Shown: one piece after another, positions 17,653-29,670 of the stretch
Numbering within the stretch: the stretch's first letter is position 1
Layout of the letters: every line of letters begins with the position of its first letter
NCBI RefSeq assembly: GCF_007109405.1
Contig: NZ_VJOY01000013.1
Coordinates: 1 to 64,000 of the forward strand
Origin: Pseudomonas mangiferae
Lineage (GTDB): Bacteria > Pseudomonadota > Gammaproteobacteria > Pseudomonadales > Pseudomonadaceae
Direction: 5' to 3'
Length of the DNA: 64,000 nucleotides
Translations under genes and position numbers: made by a program
The notes under the pieces: generated by a model
What the model was told of the DNA's origin: nothing
Seen by the model: only the letters and a program-made list of their open reading frames with translations
Database searches by the model: none

Positions 17653-18546
17653 ATGAACGCAAGCCCCTACCCAGCCGACTCCGCCCGTACCGCTGTACGC
17701 CCGGCGGATCGCCTGGGATTCACCCTGTTCCTCGCCGCGCTGCTGCACCTGGCGGTGCTCCTCGGGGTCGGCTTCTCCCTCGCCGAGCCGGCACAGATCA
17801 GCAAGACCCTGGAAATCACCCTGTCCACCTTCAAGAGCAAGGAAAAGCCCAAGGAGGCGGACTTCCTCGCCCAGGACAACCAGCAGGGCAGCGGCACCCT
17901 GGAGCACAAGGCGACGCCGAAGACCACAGAGCAGGCGCTGTTCCAGGACAGCGAGATCAAGCGCGTCACCCCGCCCACCACGCCGCGCCAGGCCGCCCAT
18001 GAGGAAGCGCCCAAGGCCGCCGTGGCGACCCGCTCGCCGCAGCCGCGCAAGACCCCGGTCAAGCACGAGGAAGCCAAGCCCGAGCCGGAGGCCCGCCAGG
18101 CCCCGGTGTTCGACAGCGCCCAGCTGTCGTCGGAGATCGCCAGCCTGGAGGCGCAGCTGGCCCAGGAACGCGAGCTGTACGCCAAGCGGCCGAAGATCCA
18201 CCGCCTGAACGCCGCCTCCACCATGCGCGACAAGGGCGCCTGGTACAAGGAAGAGTGGCGCAAGAAGATCGAGCGGGTCGGCAACCTCAACTACCCCGAC
18301 GAGGCGCGCCGCCAGCGCATCTACGGCAGCCTGCGGCTGCTGGTGTCGATCAACCGCGACGGCACCCTCTACGAGGTGCAGGTGCTGGAATCCTCCGGCC
18401 AGACGGTGCTGGACCAGGCGGCCATGCGCATCGTGCGCCTGGCCGCGCCTTTCGCGCCGTTCGCCGGCGACCTGTCGGAATTCGACCGCCTGGAAATCAT
18501 CCGCACCTGGCGCTTCGAGCGCGGCGACAAGCTCTCCAGCCGCTGA
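17653..18546 (+). CDS. tonB3: TonB-family energy transducer (TonB3-like)
   Basis: This 297-residue protein has one N-terminal membrane anchor (residues about 22-42, FTLFLAALLHLAVLLGVGFSLA). A long charged periplasmic region rich in Lys, Glu and Pro (45-190) follows. The C-terminal TonB domain comes next (NLNYPDEARRQRIYGSLRLLVSINRDGTL, then QAAMRIVRLAAPFAPF, 215-285). It lies between gshB and yqgE, the position of tonB3 in P. aeruginosa, whose product is required for twitching motility and pilus assembly rather than classical siderophore uptake. No exbB/exbD neighbours are present, so it would use ExbBD encoded elsewhere or act differently. The family call is firm; the twitching role is by orthology and context. 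Confidence 0.88.
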   Translation: MNASPYPADSARTAVRPADRLGFTLFLAALLHLAVLLGVGFSLAEPAQISKTLEITLSTFKSKEKPKEADFLAQDNQQGSGTLEHKATPKTTEQALFQDSEIKRVTPPTTPRQAAHEEAPKAAVATRSPQPRKTPVKHEEAKPEPEARQAPVFDSAQLSSEIASLEAQLAQERELYAKRPKIHRLNAASTMRDKGAWYKEEWRKKIERVGNLNYPDEARRQRIYGSLRLLVSINRDGTLYEVQVLESSGQTVLDQAAMRIVRLAAPFAPFAGDLSEFDRLEIIRTWRFERGDKLSSR

Positions 18547-18627
18547 GGCGCACGGGTGCCGCCGCTCGGGCGGCAGGGCGACGGCGGTGGCTTTGCGCTG
18601 GCCGTTCGACGCTTTAAGCTTACCGTC

Positions 18628-19197
18628 ATGAAAAGCACCGCGCCGACCTACCTCAAGCATCACCTGCTGATCGCCATGCCGCACATGGCCGATCCGAACT
18701 TCGCCCAGACCCTCATCTATGTGGTGGACCACAACGAGCAGGGCGCCATGGGCCTGGTCATCAACCGCCCCAATGGCCTGTCCCTGGGGGACGTGCTGGA
18801 GCAGCTGCGCACCGACTACGAGCCGCCGCTGCACTGCCAGGGCATCCCGATCTACGCCGGCGGCCCGGTGCAGACCGACCGCGGCTTCGTCCTGCATCCC
18901 CCCGGGCGGACCTTCCAGGCCACCGTGGAGCTGGGCGAGCTGGCGCTGTCCACCTCCCAGGACGTGCTGTTCGCCATTGCCGATGGCAGCGGGCCGGCGC
19001 GCAGCCTGGTAGCCCTGGGCTACGCCGGCTGGGAAGCGGGCCAGTTGGACGCCGAGCTGGCCGACAACGCCTGGCTGACCTGCCCCGCCGACCCGGAAAT
19101 CCTCTTCGAGCTGCCCGCCGAGGCGCGCCTGGATGCCGCCGCCCGCCGCCTGGGCATCACCCTCGCGCTGCTCACCGCCCAGGCCGGCCACGCCTGA
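18628..19197 (+). CDS. algH: YqgE/AlgH family protein
   Basis: This UPF0301/DUF179 protein is 189 residues from the start MKSTAPTYLKHHLLIAMPHM, matching the family length; an upstream in-frame extension of 24 codons is not conserved. Conserved features are MADPNFAQTLIYVVDHNEQGAMGLVINRP (residues 20-48), the GGPV motif near 80, and GYAGWEAGQLDAEL near 132-145. The biochemical function is not established. In Pseudomonas the gene was linked to alginate and virulence-factor regulation (hence algH). Its stop overlaps the ruvX start (TGATG), so the two are probably co-translated. Confidence 0.93.
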   Translation: MKSTAPTYLKHHLLIAMPHMADPNFAQTLIYVVDHNEQGAMGLVINRPNGLSLGDVLEQLRTDYEPPLHCQGIPIYAGGPVQTDRGFVLHPPGRTFQATVELGELALSTSQDVLFAIADGSGPARSLVALGYAGWEAGQLDAELADNAWLTCPADPEILFELPAEARLDAAARRLGITLALLTAQAGHA

Positions 19198-19640
19198 TGG
19201 GCGCCGCCGCGGACAGACCGCTGCGCCTGCTGCTCGGCTTCGACTACGGCACCAAGCAGATCGGCGTGGCCGTCGGCCAGGTGGTCACCGGCCAGGCCCG
19301 GGAGCTATGCACCCTGAAGGCGCAGAACGGGGTGCCGGACTGGACCCGGGTGGAGGCCCTGGTCAAGGAATGGCAGCCCGACGCGATCGTCGTCGGCCTG
19401 CCGCTGAACATGGACGGCACCCCCAGCGAGATGAGCGCCCGCGCCGAGAAATTCGCCCGCCGCCTGAACGGCCGCTTCGGCCTGCCGGTACACACCCACG
19501 ACGAACGCCTGACCACCTTCGAGGCCAAGGGCGAACGCCTGGCCCAGGGCCAGCGCGGCGGCTACCGGGAGCGCCCGGTGGACGCCCTGGCCGCCGCCCT
19601 GCTGCTGGAAGGCTGGCTGGCCCAGCACGCACACACCTGA
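19197..19640 (+). CDS. ruvX: Holliday-junction resolvase-like nuclease RuvX/YqgF
   Basis: This 147-residue RNase H-fold nuclease is implicated in 5'-end processing of pre-16S rRNA and possibly recombination. Catalytic-site features are visible: FDYGTKQIGVAVGQ (residues 14-27, first Asp), the Glu/Asp segment VVGLPLNMDGTPSEMSARAEKFARRL (around 65-90), and HDERLTTFEA (around 101, with DER). The C-terminal part ends in DALAAALLLEGWL. Overlap with yqgE and 12-nt spacing to pyrR indicate one operon. Confidence 0.94.
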   Translation: MGAAADRPLRLLLGFDYGTKQIGVAVGQVVTGQARELCTLKAQNGVPDWTRVEALVKEWQPDAIVVGLPLNMDGTPSEMSARAEKFARRLNGRFGLPVHTHDERLTTFEAKGERLAQGQRGGYRERPVDALAAALLLEGWLAQHAHT

Positions 19641-19652
19641 CGAGGAACGCCG

Positions 19653-20165
19653 ATGTCCCTGCCCGATCCCGCCGACCTGCTGCCGCGGATGGCCCGCGCC
19701 CTCACCGATCACCTGCATGAGCGGCGCATCGAGGCGCCGCGCTTCATCGGCATCCACAGCGGCGGGGTGTGGGTCGCCCAGGCCCTGCTGGAAGCCCTGG
19801 GCAGCGACGCGCCGCTGGGCACCCTGGACGTCTCCTTCTACCGCGACGATTTCACCCGCAAGGGCCTGCACCCCCAGGTGCGGCCGTCGGCGCTGCCCTT
19901 CGAAGTGGAAGACCAGCACCTGGTGCTGATCGATGACGTGCTGATGAGCGGGCGCACGGTCCGTGCCGCGCTCAACGAGCTGTTCGACTACGGCCGGCCC
20001 GCCAGCGTGACCCTGGTCTGCCTGCTGGACCTGGACGACCGCGAGTTGCCGATCCGCCCCGACGTGGTCGGTGCCGGCCTGTCCCTGGCCGCCGGCGAGC
20101 GGGTAAAATTGCTCGGCCCGGCGCCGTTGCGACTCGAACGCCAGGCCCTCGCCTCCGCTTCCTGA
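19653..20165 (+). CDS. pyrR: PyrR bifunctional pyrimidine regulator/uracil phosphoribosyltransferase
   Basis: This 170-residue type I phosphoribosyltransferase fold has the PRPP loop [17 protein letters not shown] at about residues 91-107 and an N-terminal region [15 protein letters not shown] near 30. In Gram-positives PyrR binds pyr mRNA. In Pseudomonas it lies immediately upstream of pyrB and has been connected to pyrimidine control and UPRTase activity. It has a GAGGAA ribosome site. I see no clear PyrR-type anti-terminator stem in the 25-nt gap to pyrB, so any regulatory target is not obvious here. Confidence 0.93.
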   Translation: MSLPDPADLLPRMARALTDHLHERRIEAPRFIGIHSGGVWVAQALLEALGSDAPLGTLDVSFYRDDFTRKGLHPQVRPSALPFEVEDQHLVLIDDVLMSGRTVRAALNELFDYGRPASVTLVCLLDLDDRELPIRPDVVGAGLSLAAGERVKLLGPAPLRLERQALASAS

Positions 20166-20190
20166 ACCCTCCGACCCCAGGGCCCGCCCC

Positions 20191-21197
<1,007 letters not shown>

Positions 21198-21198
<1 letters not shown>

Positions 21199-22469
21199 TG
21201 CGTATCCGTATCCTCGGGGCCCGGGTCATCGACCCTGCCAGCGGCCTGGACCGGGTCGACGACCTGTATCTCGACGCCGGGCGCATCGCCGCCCTGGGCG
21301 AGGCGCCGGCCGGCTTCGATGCCGAGCGCACCGTCGACGCCCGGGGCCTGGTGGCCGCGCCCGGGCTGGTGGACCTGTCGGTGGCCCTGCGCGAGCCGGG
21401 CTACAGCCGCAAGGGCAGCATCGCCAGCGAGACCCTGGCGGCCGCCGCCGGCGGCGTCACCAGCCTGTGCTGCCCGCCGCTGACCCGGCCGGTGCTGGAC
21501 ACCGCGGCGGTGGCCGAGCTGATCCTCGACCGCGCGCGGGAAGCCGGCCACGCCAAGGTGTTTCCCATCGGCGCGCTGACCAAGGGCCTGGCCGGCGAGC
21601 AACTGGCCGAACTGGTGACCCTCGGCGACGCCGGCTGCGTGGCCTTCGGCAACGGCCTGGCGCCGCTGGCGGACAACCGCACCCTGCGCCGCGCCCTGGA
21701 ATACGCGGCCACCTTCGACCTGACGGTGATCTTCCATTCCCAGGACGCCGAGCTGGCGGAGGGCGGCCTGGCCCACGAGGGCGCCACGGCCAGCTTCCTC
21801 GGCCTGCCGGGCATCCCCGAAACCGCCGAGACCGTGGCCCTGGCCCGGGACCTGCTGCTGGTGGAGCAGAGCGGCGTGCGCGCCCACTTCAGCCAGCTCA
21901 GCAGCGCCCGCGGCGCGCGGATGATCGCCGAGGCCCAGGCCCGCGGCCTGCCGGTAACCGCCGACGTGGCGCTGTACCAGCTGATCCTCACCGACGAGGC
22001 CCTGGCCGGCTTCTCCAGCCTGTACCACGTGCAGCCACCGCTGCGCACCCGCGCCGACCGCGACGGCCTGCGCGAAGCGGTGCGCGACGGCACCATCCAG
22101 GCCATCGCCAGCCACCACCAGCCCCACGAACCGGACGCCAAGCTGGCGCCCTTTGGCGCCACCGAGCCGGGCATCGCCAGCGTCGAGTTGCTGCTGCCCC
22201 TGGCCCTGACCCTGGTGCAGGACGGCCTGCTGGACCTGCCGACCCTGCTCCAGCGCCTCGGCGCCGGCCCGGCCGCGGCCCTGCGCCTGCCGGCCGGCAC
22301 GCTGCAGGTGGGCGGCCCGGCGGATCTGGTGCTGTTCGACCCCCAGAGCTCCACCCTGGCCGGCGAGCACTGGTTCTCCCGGGGCGACAACTGCCCCTTC
22401 ATCGGCCACTGCCTGCCCGGGCAGGTGCGCTACACCCTGGTGGACGGTCGCCTCAGCTACGAGGCCTGA
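21198..22469 (+). CDS. pyrX: PyrC', dihydroorotase-like (catalytically inactive) ATCase subunit
   Basis: This 423-residue amidohydrolase-fold protein resembles dihydroorotase but lacks the first metal-binding His-x-His: the strand reads GLVDLSVALREPGYSRKGS where active enzymes have DxHxH. In Pseudomonas such pyrC' products are inactive and are needed for assembly of the ATCase dodecamer. The genuine dihydroorotase is encoded elsewhere. Other remnants are FHSQDAELAE near 180 and a degenerate C-terminal segment ASHHQPHEPDAK near 305. The start overlaps pyrB, so stoichiometric co-translation is expected. A strong hairpin terminator follows. Confidence 0.94.
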
Positions 22470-22482
22470 GCGTCCGCCCCGC

Positions 22483-22516
22483 CATGAAAAAGGCCGCGTG
22501 AGCGGCCTTTTTCATG
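22483..22516. terminator. Bidirectional intrinsic terminator between pyrC' and spuH
   Basis: CATGAAAAAGGCCGC, loop GTGA, and GCGGCCTTTTTCATG form a 15-bp perfect stem with A-tract and T-tract, so it works in both directions. It ends the convergent pyrimidine and polyamine transcripts. Confidence 0.9.
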
Positions 22517-22527
22517 GGAGCGTGACG

Positions 22528-23412
22528 TTACGGGTTCGGCGCCACCGGCGCCCCCTTCCAGGTGGAAGCGCTTTCGCTGGCGGTAACCTCCATGGCCTCG
22601 CGGATCGCCCGCTTGCGGTGTTCCTCGGCGCGCCGGCTGAAGTACCAGGCGAGGAAGGTGAACAGCGAGACGGACAGCAGGATCAGGCTGGCCACCGCGT
22701 TGATCTCCGGCTTCACCCCCAGGCGCACGGCGGAGAACACCTCCATGGGCAGGGTGGTGGAGCCCGGCCCGGAGACGAAGCTGGCCAGCACCAGGTCGTC
22801 CAGGGACAGGGCAAAGGACATCATCGCCCCCGCCGCCAGGGACGGCGCGATCATCGGGATGGTGATCAGCACGAAGACCTTCCACGGCTTGGCGCCCAGG
22901 TCCATGGCCGCCTCCTCGATGGACAGGTCCAGTTCCCGCAGGCGCGCCGATACCACCACCGCCACGTAGGCCGAGCAGAAGGTGGTGTGGGCGATCCAGA
23001 TGGTGGAGATGCCCCGCTCCTGGGGCCAGCCGATCAACTGGGCCATGGCCACGAACAGCAGCAGCAGCGACAGACCGGTGATTACCTCGGGCATCACCAG
23101 CGGCGCGGTGACCATGCCGCCGAACAGCGTGCGGCCGCGGAAGCGCGGGATGCGGGTCAGCACGAAGGCCGCCAGGGTGCCGAGGAAGGCCGCGGAGATC
23201 GCCGTGTAGAAGGCGATTTCCAGGGAGCGCATCACCGCGTTCATCAGCTGGGTGTTGTCCAGCAGGCCGACGTACCACTTGATCGACCAGCCGCCCCACA
23301 CCGTCACCAGCCGCGAGGCGTTGAACGAGTAGATCACCAGGATGACCATGGGCAGGTAGATGAACAGCAGGCCGAGCCAGAGCATCACTTGGGAGAAACC
23401 GAAGCGCTTCAT
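22528..23412 (-). CDS. spuH: Polyamine ABC transporter permease SpuH (PotI-like)
   Basis: This inner-membrane permease of 294 residues belongs to the PotC/PotI class. It has six predicted helices, the first being LWLGLLFIYLPMVILVIYSF at about 11-31. The EAA loop, contacting the ATPase, reads EEAAMDLGAKPWKVFVLITIPMIAPSLAAG around residues 180-210. It pairs with SpuG. The last gene of the operon, it overlaps spuG by 4 nt and ends just before a bidirectional terminator. Function in putrescine/spermidine uptake is assigned from the two adjacent SpuD/E binding proteins. Confidence 0.93.
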   Translation of the reverse strand: MKRFGFSQVMLWLGLLFIYLPMVILVIYSFNASRLVTVWGGWSIKWYVGLLDNTQLMNAVMRSLEIAFYTAISAAFLGTLAAFVLTRIPRFRGRTLFGGMVTAPLVMPEVITGLSLLLLFVAMAQLIGWPQERGISTIWIAHTTFCSAYVAVVVSARLRELDLSIEEAAMDLGAKPWKVFVLITIPMIAPSLAAGAMMSFALSLDDLVLASFVSGPGSTTLPMEVFSAVRLGVKPEINAVASLILLSVSLFTFLAWYFSRRAEEHRKRAIREAMEVTASESASTWKGAPVAPNP

Positions 23413-24317
23413 ACCTTGCCCTCCAGTTCCTTCGCCTGGTTACGGTTGAACAGGATGATCGGCACGATGAGGATCGCCAGCATCACCACCGCCAGGGCGG
23501 ATGCCACCGGCCAGTCGCGGTTGTTGAAGAACTCCTGCCAGAGCACCTTGCCGATCATCAGGGTCTCCGGGCCGCCCAGCAGCTCGGGGATCACGAACTC
23601 GCCCACCACCGGGATGAACACCAGCATGCAGCCGGCGATGATGCCGTTCTTTGACAGCGGCACGGTGATCTTCCAGAAGTTGTTGATGTGGCTGGAGCCC
23701 AGGTCGGACGCCGCTTCCAGCAGGCTCAGGTCGTGCTTCACCAGGTTGGCGAAGAGCGGCAGGATCATGAACGGCAGGTAGGAATAGACCACGCCGATGT
23801 ACACCGCGATGTCGGTGTTGAGGATCTGCAGCGGCGCGTCGATCAGGCCCAGGCCCTGCAGCACGCCATTGAGCAGGCCGTTGTTGCTGAGGATGCCCAT
23901 CCAGGCATAGACGCGGATCAGGATCGCCGTCCAGGTCGGCATCATGATCAGCAGCAACAGCACGGTCTGCAGTTCCTTGTCGGCCCGGGCGATGGCGTAG
24001 GCCATGGGGTAGCCGATCAGCAGGCAGATCAGGGTGCTGAAGAACGCCATCTTCAGGGAGCCCAGGTAGGCCGCCAGGTACAGCGGGTCCTCGGTCAGCA
24101 TCAGATAGTTGCCGAGGTTGAGGACGATGGACAGCTGGTTGTCGGCCCAGGTGTAGATCTCGGTGTACGGCGGGATCGCCACGTCGGCCTCGGTGAAGCT
24201 GATCTTCAGGACGATGGCGAACGGCAGCACGAAGAACAGGAACAGCCAGACGAAGGGCACGGCGATGACCCCGTGCCGGCCGTTGGGCAGGCGTCGTTTC
24301 AGGCGGCTGAGCTTCAT
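23409..24317 (-). CDS. spuG: Polyamine ABC transporter permease SpuG (PotH-like)
   Basis: This 302-residue permease has six membrane helices, the first VIAVPFVWLFLFFVLPFAIVL at about 18-38. The coupling loop LLEAASDLGSSHINNFWKITVPLSKNGIIAG lies near residues 195-225. It carries the family's N-terminal periplasmic loop and ends in basic residues on the cytoplasmic side. Four-nucleotide overlaps with spuF and spuH show translational coupling of the transporter core. Confidence 0.93.
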   Translation of the reverse strand: MKLSRLKRRLPNGRHGVIAVPFVWLFLFFVLPFAIVLKISFTEADVAIPPYTEIYTWADNQLSIVLNLGNYLMLTEDPLYLAAYLGSLKMAFFSTLICLLIGYPMAYAIARADKELQTVLLLLIMMPTWTAILIRVYAWMGILSNNGLLNGVLQGLGLIDAPLQILNTDIAVYIGVVYSYLPFMILPLFANLVKHDLSLLEAASDLGSSHINNFWKITVPLSKNGIIAGCMLVFIPVVGEFVIPELLGGPETLMIGKVLWQEFFNNRDWPVASALAVVMLAILIVPIILFNRNQAKELEGKV

Positions 24318-25468
24318 GATTGCAGCACCACGCCGCTGTCGTCTTCCCAGTACACGGTCACCTGGTCGTTCCAGGTCGGCCGCTTGCCGTGGCGCTCGGC
24401 GTTGGCGATGAAGGCCTGCACCACCTGCCCGGAGCCCAGCTTGATGTAGTACACCGAGTGGCCGCCCAGGTAGGCGATGTCGTGCACCGTGCCGCGGGCC
24501 CAGTTGTAGTCGGGGTGCTCGTGGTCGGCCGGCAGCTGGGCGCTCATCAGCAGCTTCTCCGGGCGCAGAGCGTAGGTGACGCGCTTGTCCTGGGCCCGGG
24601 TGCTGATGCCGTGGCCGATGTAGATGGGCCGTTCCAGTTGCGGGCAGGCGATCACCGCGTGATCGGAGTCGTCGGCGATCAGCTCGCCGTCGAACAGGTT
24701 CACGTTGCCGATGAACTCGCAGACCATCCGGCTCGCCGGGGTCTCGTAGATGTCCATGGGGCTGCCGATCTGCTGGATGTAGCCCAGGTGCATGATGGCG
24801 ATGCGCTGGGCCATGGTCATGGCCTCCTCCTGGTCGTGGGTCACCATCACACAGGTCACCCCCACCCGCTCGATGATCTCCACCAGCTCCAGCTGCATCT
24901 GCGAGCGCAGCTTCTTGTCCAGGGCGCCCATGGGCTCGTCCAGCAGCAGCAGCTTCGGCCGCTTGGCCAGGGAGCGCGCCAGGGCCACCCGCTGGCGCTG
25001 GCCGCCGGAGAGCTGGTGCGGCTTGCGCCGGGCGTACTGGGTCATGTGCACCAGCTTGAGCATTTCCGCCACCCGCTGGTCGACCTCGTCCTTGGACAGG
25101 CGATCCTGCTTGAGGCCGAAGGCAATGTTCTGCGCCACGGTCATGTGGGGGAACAGCGCGTAGGACTGGAACATCATGTTGATCGGCCGCTTGTAGGGCG
25201 GCATGTCGGTGATGTCCTCGCCATCGAGGAAGATCCGCCCCGAGCTGGGCCGCTCGAACCCGGCGAGCATGCGCAGCAGGGTCGACTTGCCCGAGCCGGA
25301 GCCGCCCAGCAGGGCGAAGATCTCGCCCTTGTTGATGGTCAGGGAGACGTCGTCCACCGCCACCGTCTCGTCGAACTGCTTGGTCACCCGGTCGATCTTG
25401 ACCAGCACCTCTTTCGGCTGCTGCTCGCCCTCGAGGGCTTTCTTGTAGGCACCGGAGGCTATTGCCAT
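24314..25468 (-). CDS. spuF: Polyamine ABC transporter ATPase SpuF (PotG-like)
   Basis: From MAIASGAYKKALEGEQQPK this is 384 residues, the expected length; the frame is open 31 codons upstream without conservation. Walker A is GGSGSGKST around residues 53-61, the Q-loop MMFQSYALF near 96, the signature LSGGQRQRVALARSL near 148, Walker B LLLLDEPMGAL near 170, and the H-loop VTHDQEEA near 203. A C-terminal TOBE-type domain follows (KRVTYALRPEKLLM, around 300). It energises uptake of putrescine and spermidine delivered by SpuD/SpuE. Confidence 0.95.
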   Translation of the reverse strand: MAIASGAYKKALEGEQQPKEVLVKIDRVTKQFDETVAVDDVSLTINKGEIFALLGGSGSGKSTLLRMLAGFERPSSGRIFLDGEDITDMPPYKRPINMMFQSYALFPHMTVAQNIAFGLKQDRLSKDEVDQRVAEMLKLVHMTQYARRKPHQLSGGQRQRVALARSLAKRPKLLLLDEPMGALDKKLRSQMQLELVEIIERVGVTCVMVTHDQEEAMTMAQRIAIMHLGYIQQIGSPMDIYETPASRMVCEFIGNVNLFDGELIADDSDHAVIACPQLERPIYIGHGISTRAQDKRVTYALRPEKLLMSAQLPADHEHPDYNWARGTVHDIAYLGGHSVYYIKLGSGQVVQAFIANAERHGKRPTWNDQVTVYWEDDSGVVLQS

Positions 25469-25605
25469 TACCACACTCCCAGAGTCTTGCCGCCCGTCCA
25501 CGACGGCGGGCGCTTGTAGTTCAGCGGACCGGGTCCGCGAGTGCTTCGAACAGGTAGGCACGCCTGGACGGCCGACGCGCGCCGGCCGTCACCGTTCGCC
25601 AGCGG

Positions 25606-26814
<1,209 letters not shown>

Positions 26815-27915
26815 TCACTTGCCGGACTTGATCTTGGTCCAGCTGCGGGTCATGGCGCGCTGCACCTTGGCCGGCAGGTCGGGGAAGGTGTACAGCTTCT
26901 TCATGACGGCATCGCTGGGGTACACGCCCGGGTCGTTGCGGATCGCCTCGTCCACCAGCGAGGTGGCGGCCGCGTTGCCGTTGGGGAACTGCACGACGTT
27001 GGTGATGGAAGCCATCACCTCGGGCTTGAGCAGGTAGTTCAGGTAGGCGTGGGCGGACTCGACGTTCTCGGCGTCCTTGGGAATCGCCACCATGTCGAAG
27101 AAGCTGCCGGCGCCTTCCTTGGGAATGTTGTATTTCACGGTCACGCCGTTCTTGGCTTCCTCGGCGCGGGACTTGGCCTGGTAGATGTCGCCGGAATAGC
27201 CGATGGCCACGCAGATGTTGCCGTTGGCCAGGTCGCCGATGTACTTCGAGGAGTGGAAGTAAGTGACGCTCGGGCGGATCTTCAGGAACAGCGCCTCGGC
27301 CTTGTTCAGCTCGTCGGTCTTGTCCGAATCGGGCTTGAAGCCCAGGTAGTGCAGGCCGGCCGGGATGATCTCGGTGGGCGAGTCGAGGAAGGCCACGCCG
27401 CAGGACTTCAGCTTCTCGATGTTCTCCGGCTTGAACACCAGGTCCCAGGAATCCACCGGGGCGTCGGCGCCCAGGGCGGCCTTGACCTTCTCCGGGTTGT
27501 AGCCGATGCCGATGGTGCCCCACATGTAGGGGAAGGCGTACTGGTTGCCCGGGTCGCTGACTTCCAGGGTCTTCAGCAGGTCGGGGTTGAGGTTCTTCCA
27601 GTTGGGCAGCTTGGCCTTGTCCAGGGGCTGGTAGACGCCGGCCTTGATCTGCTTGGCGAGGAAGGAGTTGGACGGGACCACCACGTCGTAGCCGGACTTG
27701 CCGGCGAGGAGCTTGGCCTCCAGCACTTCGTTGCTGTCGTAGACGTCGTACACCACCTTGATGCCGGTTTCCTTCTGGAAGTTCTCCAGGGTGTCCGGGG
27801 CGATGTAGTCCGACCAGTTGTATACGTGCAGCACTTTGTCGTCGGCCTGAGCGAGGCCGGCAACGGTGCTCGCCAGGGCGGCGGCGAGCAGGGTCTTGCC
27901 GAAGGTCTTGATCAT
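26815..27915 (-). CDS. spuD: Periplasmic polyamine-binding protein SpuD-like
   Basis: This 366-residue binding protein from [24 protein letters not shown] has a cleavable signal peptide of about 23 residues. The mature protein begins [25 protein letters not shown] and contains [21 protein letters not shown] near 85 and [13 protein letters not shown] near 245. It strongly resembles P. aeruginosa SpuD, the putrescine-preferring receptor. An open frame extends 20 codons upstream but precedes the signal peptide and is not credible. Gaps of 108 nt to spuE and 284 nt from spuC leave room for a secondary promoter. Confidence 0.93.
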   Translation of the reverse strand: MIKTFGKTLLAAALASTVAGLAQADDKVLHVYNWSDYIAPDTLENFQKETGIKVVYDVYDSNEVLEAKLLAGKSGYDVVVPSNSFLAKQIKAGVYQPLDKAKLPNWKNLNPDLLKTLEVSDPGNQYAFPYMWGTIGIGYNPEKVKAALGADAPVDSWDLVFKPENIEKLKSCGVAFLDSPTEIIPAGLHYLGFKPDSDKTDELNKAEALFLKIRPSVTYFHSSKYIGDLANGNICVAIGYSGDIYQAKSRAEEAKNGVTVKYNIPKEGAGSFFDMVAIPKDAENVESAHAYLNYLLKPEVMASITNVVQFPNGNAAATSLVDEAIRNDPGVYPSDAVMKKLYTFPDLPAKVQRAMTRSWTKIKSGK

Positions 27916-28199
27916 GCGGGTAGCTCCGTTGTTGTCTGTTATTCCGGTGGCGTCGTGCCGGGACCGCCCGGGCATCCCGAGGCGATCCGGGTGGCCGGAA
28001 GAGGCGTTTGCCCCCTGCCGGCACCCGGCGAAACGGGATCGATCCTCCCGTCGCGGGCGGCGCCTGCCTGCGCCGCGGAGCCTTGCGATTCCTTCACGTC
28101 ACCACGGGGTGAGCCTGGCCAACGCACTGGCGCAGTCTGGCAAGGACCGGGGCGGTTTTACAACCGTCCCGGCGTCCCCGCCAGCCGGGCGCGGAGGCT

Positions 28200-29573
28200 C
28201 TAGCCCAGGATATCGCGGGCGGTGAGGTCGAGGCATTCGCGGGCCTTGCTCACCAGCTCGTCGATCTCCGCCTCGCTGATCACCAGCGGCGGCGCGATGA
28301 TCATGGTGTCGCCCACCGCGCGCATCACCAGGCCGTTGGCGAAGCAGTGCCCGCGGCAGACCATGCCCGCCGACAGTTCGGAGGGGAAGCGCGCGCGGGT
28401 CTGCTTGTCCTTGACCAGTTCGATGGCACCGAGCATGCCCAGGCCGCGGACCTCGCCCACCAGCGGGTGGTCGGCCAGCTCACGCAGGCGTTTCTGCAAG
28501 TACGGTGCCGTTTTCGCCTTCACCGTCTCGAGGATCTTCTCTTCCCGCAGGATGCGCAGGTTGGCCAGGCCCACCGCCGCCGCCACCGGGTGGCCGGAGT
28601 AGGTGAAGCCGTGGTTGAAGTCGCCGCCGGCGTTGACCACGTCGAACACCTCGTCGCTGACGATCAGCCCGCCCATGGGCACGTAGCCGGAGGTGAGGCC
28701 TTTGGCGATGGTCATCAGGTCCGGGGTGTTGCCGTAGTAGTCGCTGCCGAACCACTCGCCGGTGCGGCCGAACCCGCAGATCACCTCGTCGGCGACGAAC
28801 AGGATCTCGTACTTGTCGAGGATCTCGCGGATCTTCGGCCAGTAGCTGTCCGGCGGCACGATCACCCCGCCGGCACCCTGCACCGGCTCGGCGATGAAGG
28901 CGGCGACCTTGTCCTCGCCCACCTCCAGGATCTTCTTCTCCAGCTGCTCGGCCGCCCACACGCCGAATTCGTCCGGGCTCATGTCGCCGCCCTCGCCGAA
29001 CCAGTAGGGTTGCGGGATGTGCACGATGCCGGGGATCGGCAGGTCGCCCTGCTCGTGCATCGCCTTCATCCCGCCCAGGCTGGCACCGGCCACGGTGGAG
29101 CCGTGGTAGCCGTTGATGCGGCCGATGATGACCTTCTTCTGCGGCTTGCCCTTGAGCGCCCAGTAATGGCGCACCAGGCGCAGCATGGTGTCGTTGCCCT
29201 CGGAGCCGGAACCGGTGAAGAACACGTGGTTCATGCCCTCCGGGGCGATGTCGGCGATGGCCTCGGCCAGTTCCAGCACCGGCGGGTGGGCGGTCTGGAA
29301 GAAGGTGTTGTAGAAGGGCAGCTCGCGCATCTGGTTGGCGGCCGCTTCCACCAGTTCCTCGCGACCGTAGCCCACCGCCACGCACCACAGGCCGGCCATG
29401 CCGTCGAGGATCTTGTGGCCCTCGCTGTCCCAGAGGTACACGCCCTCGGCCTTGGTGATGATCCGCGGGCCGTTCTCCTGCAGCTGCTTGTAGTCGCTGA
29501 ACGGCGCCAGGTGGTGGTCGCGGCTGAGCGCTTGCCACTTGAGGGTCTGCGGGCTTTTCGCTGGGCGGGTCAT
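28200..29573 (-). CDS. spuC: Putrescine(polyamine)-pyruvate aminotransferase SpuC
   Basis: This class III PLP aminotransferase of 457 residues moves an amino group from putrescine or cadaverine to pyruvate, giving 4-aminobutanal and alanine. PLP-site features include GSGSEGNDTMLRL near 120, ADEVICGFGRTGEWFG near 258, and the Schiff-base Lys in MTIAKGLTSGYVPMGG near 290. SGHPVAAAVGLANL is near 328. It is preceded by a purine-rich ribosome site and is 97 nt after spuB. It shares its pathway with the glutamylation route encoded by spuA/B/I. Confidence 0.94.
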   Translation of the reverse strand: MTRPAKSPQTLKWQALSRDHHLAPFSDYKQLQENGPRIITKAEGVYLWDSEGHKILDGMAGLWCVAVGYGREELVEAAANQMRELPFYNTFFQTAHPPVLELAEAIADIAPEGMNHVFFTGSGSEGNDTMLRLVRHYWALKGKPQKKVIIGRINGYHGSTVAGASLGGMKAMHEQGDLPIPGIVHIPQPYWFGEGGDMSPDEFGVWAAEQLEKKILEVGEDKVAAFIAEPVQGAGGVIVPPDSYWPKIREILDKYEILFVADEVICGFGRTGEWFGSDYYGNTPDLMTIAKGLTSGYVPMGGLIVSDEVFDVVNAGGDFNHGFTYSGHPVAAAVGLANLRILREEKILETVKAKTAPYLQKRLRELADHPLVGEVRGLGMLGAIELVKDKQTRARFPSELSAGMVCRGHCFANGLVMRAVGDTMIIAPPLVISEAEIDELVSKARECLDLTARDILG

Positions 29574-29670
29574 ATCGGATCTCCTGGAAAAACGGGCTCG
29601 GCGGGGCCGGGCCGGAAAGGGTGTGCGAAGGCGCGTGCCTGCGCCTTCGCGGTTCGCGTCGTGGGCCGGA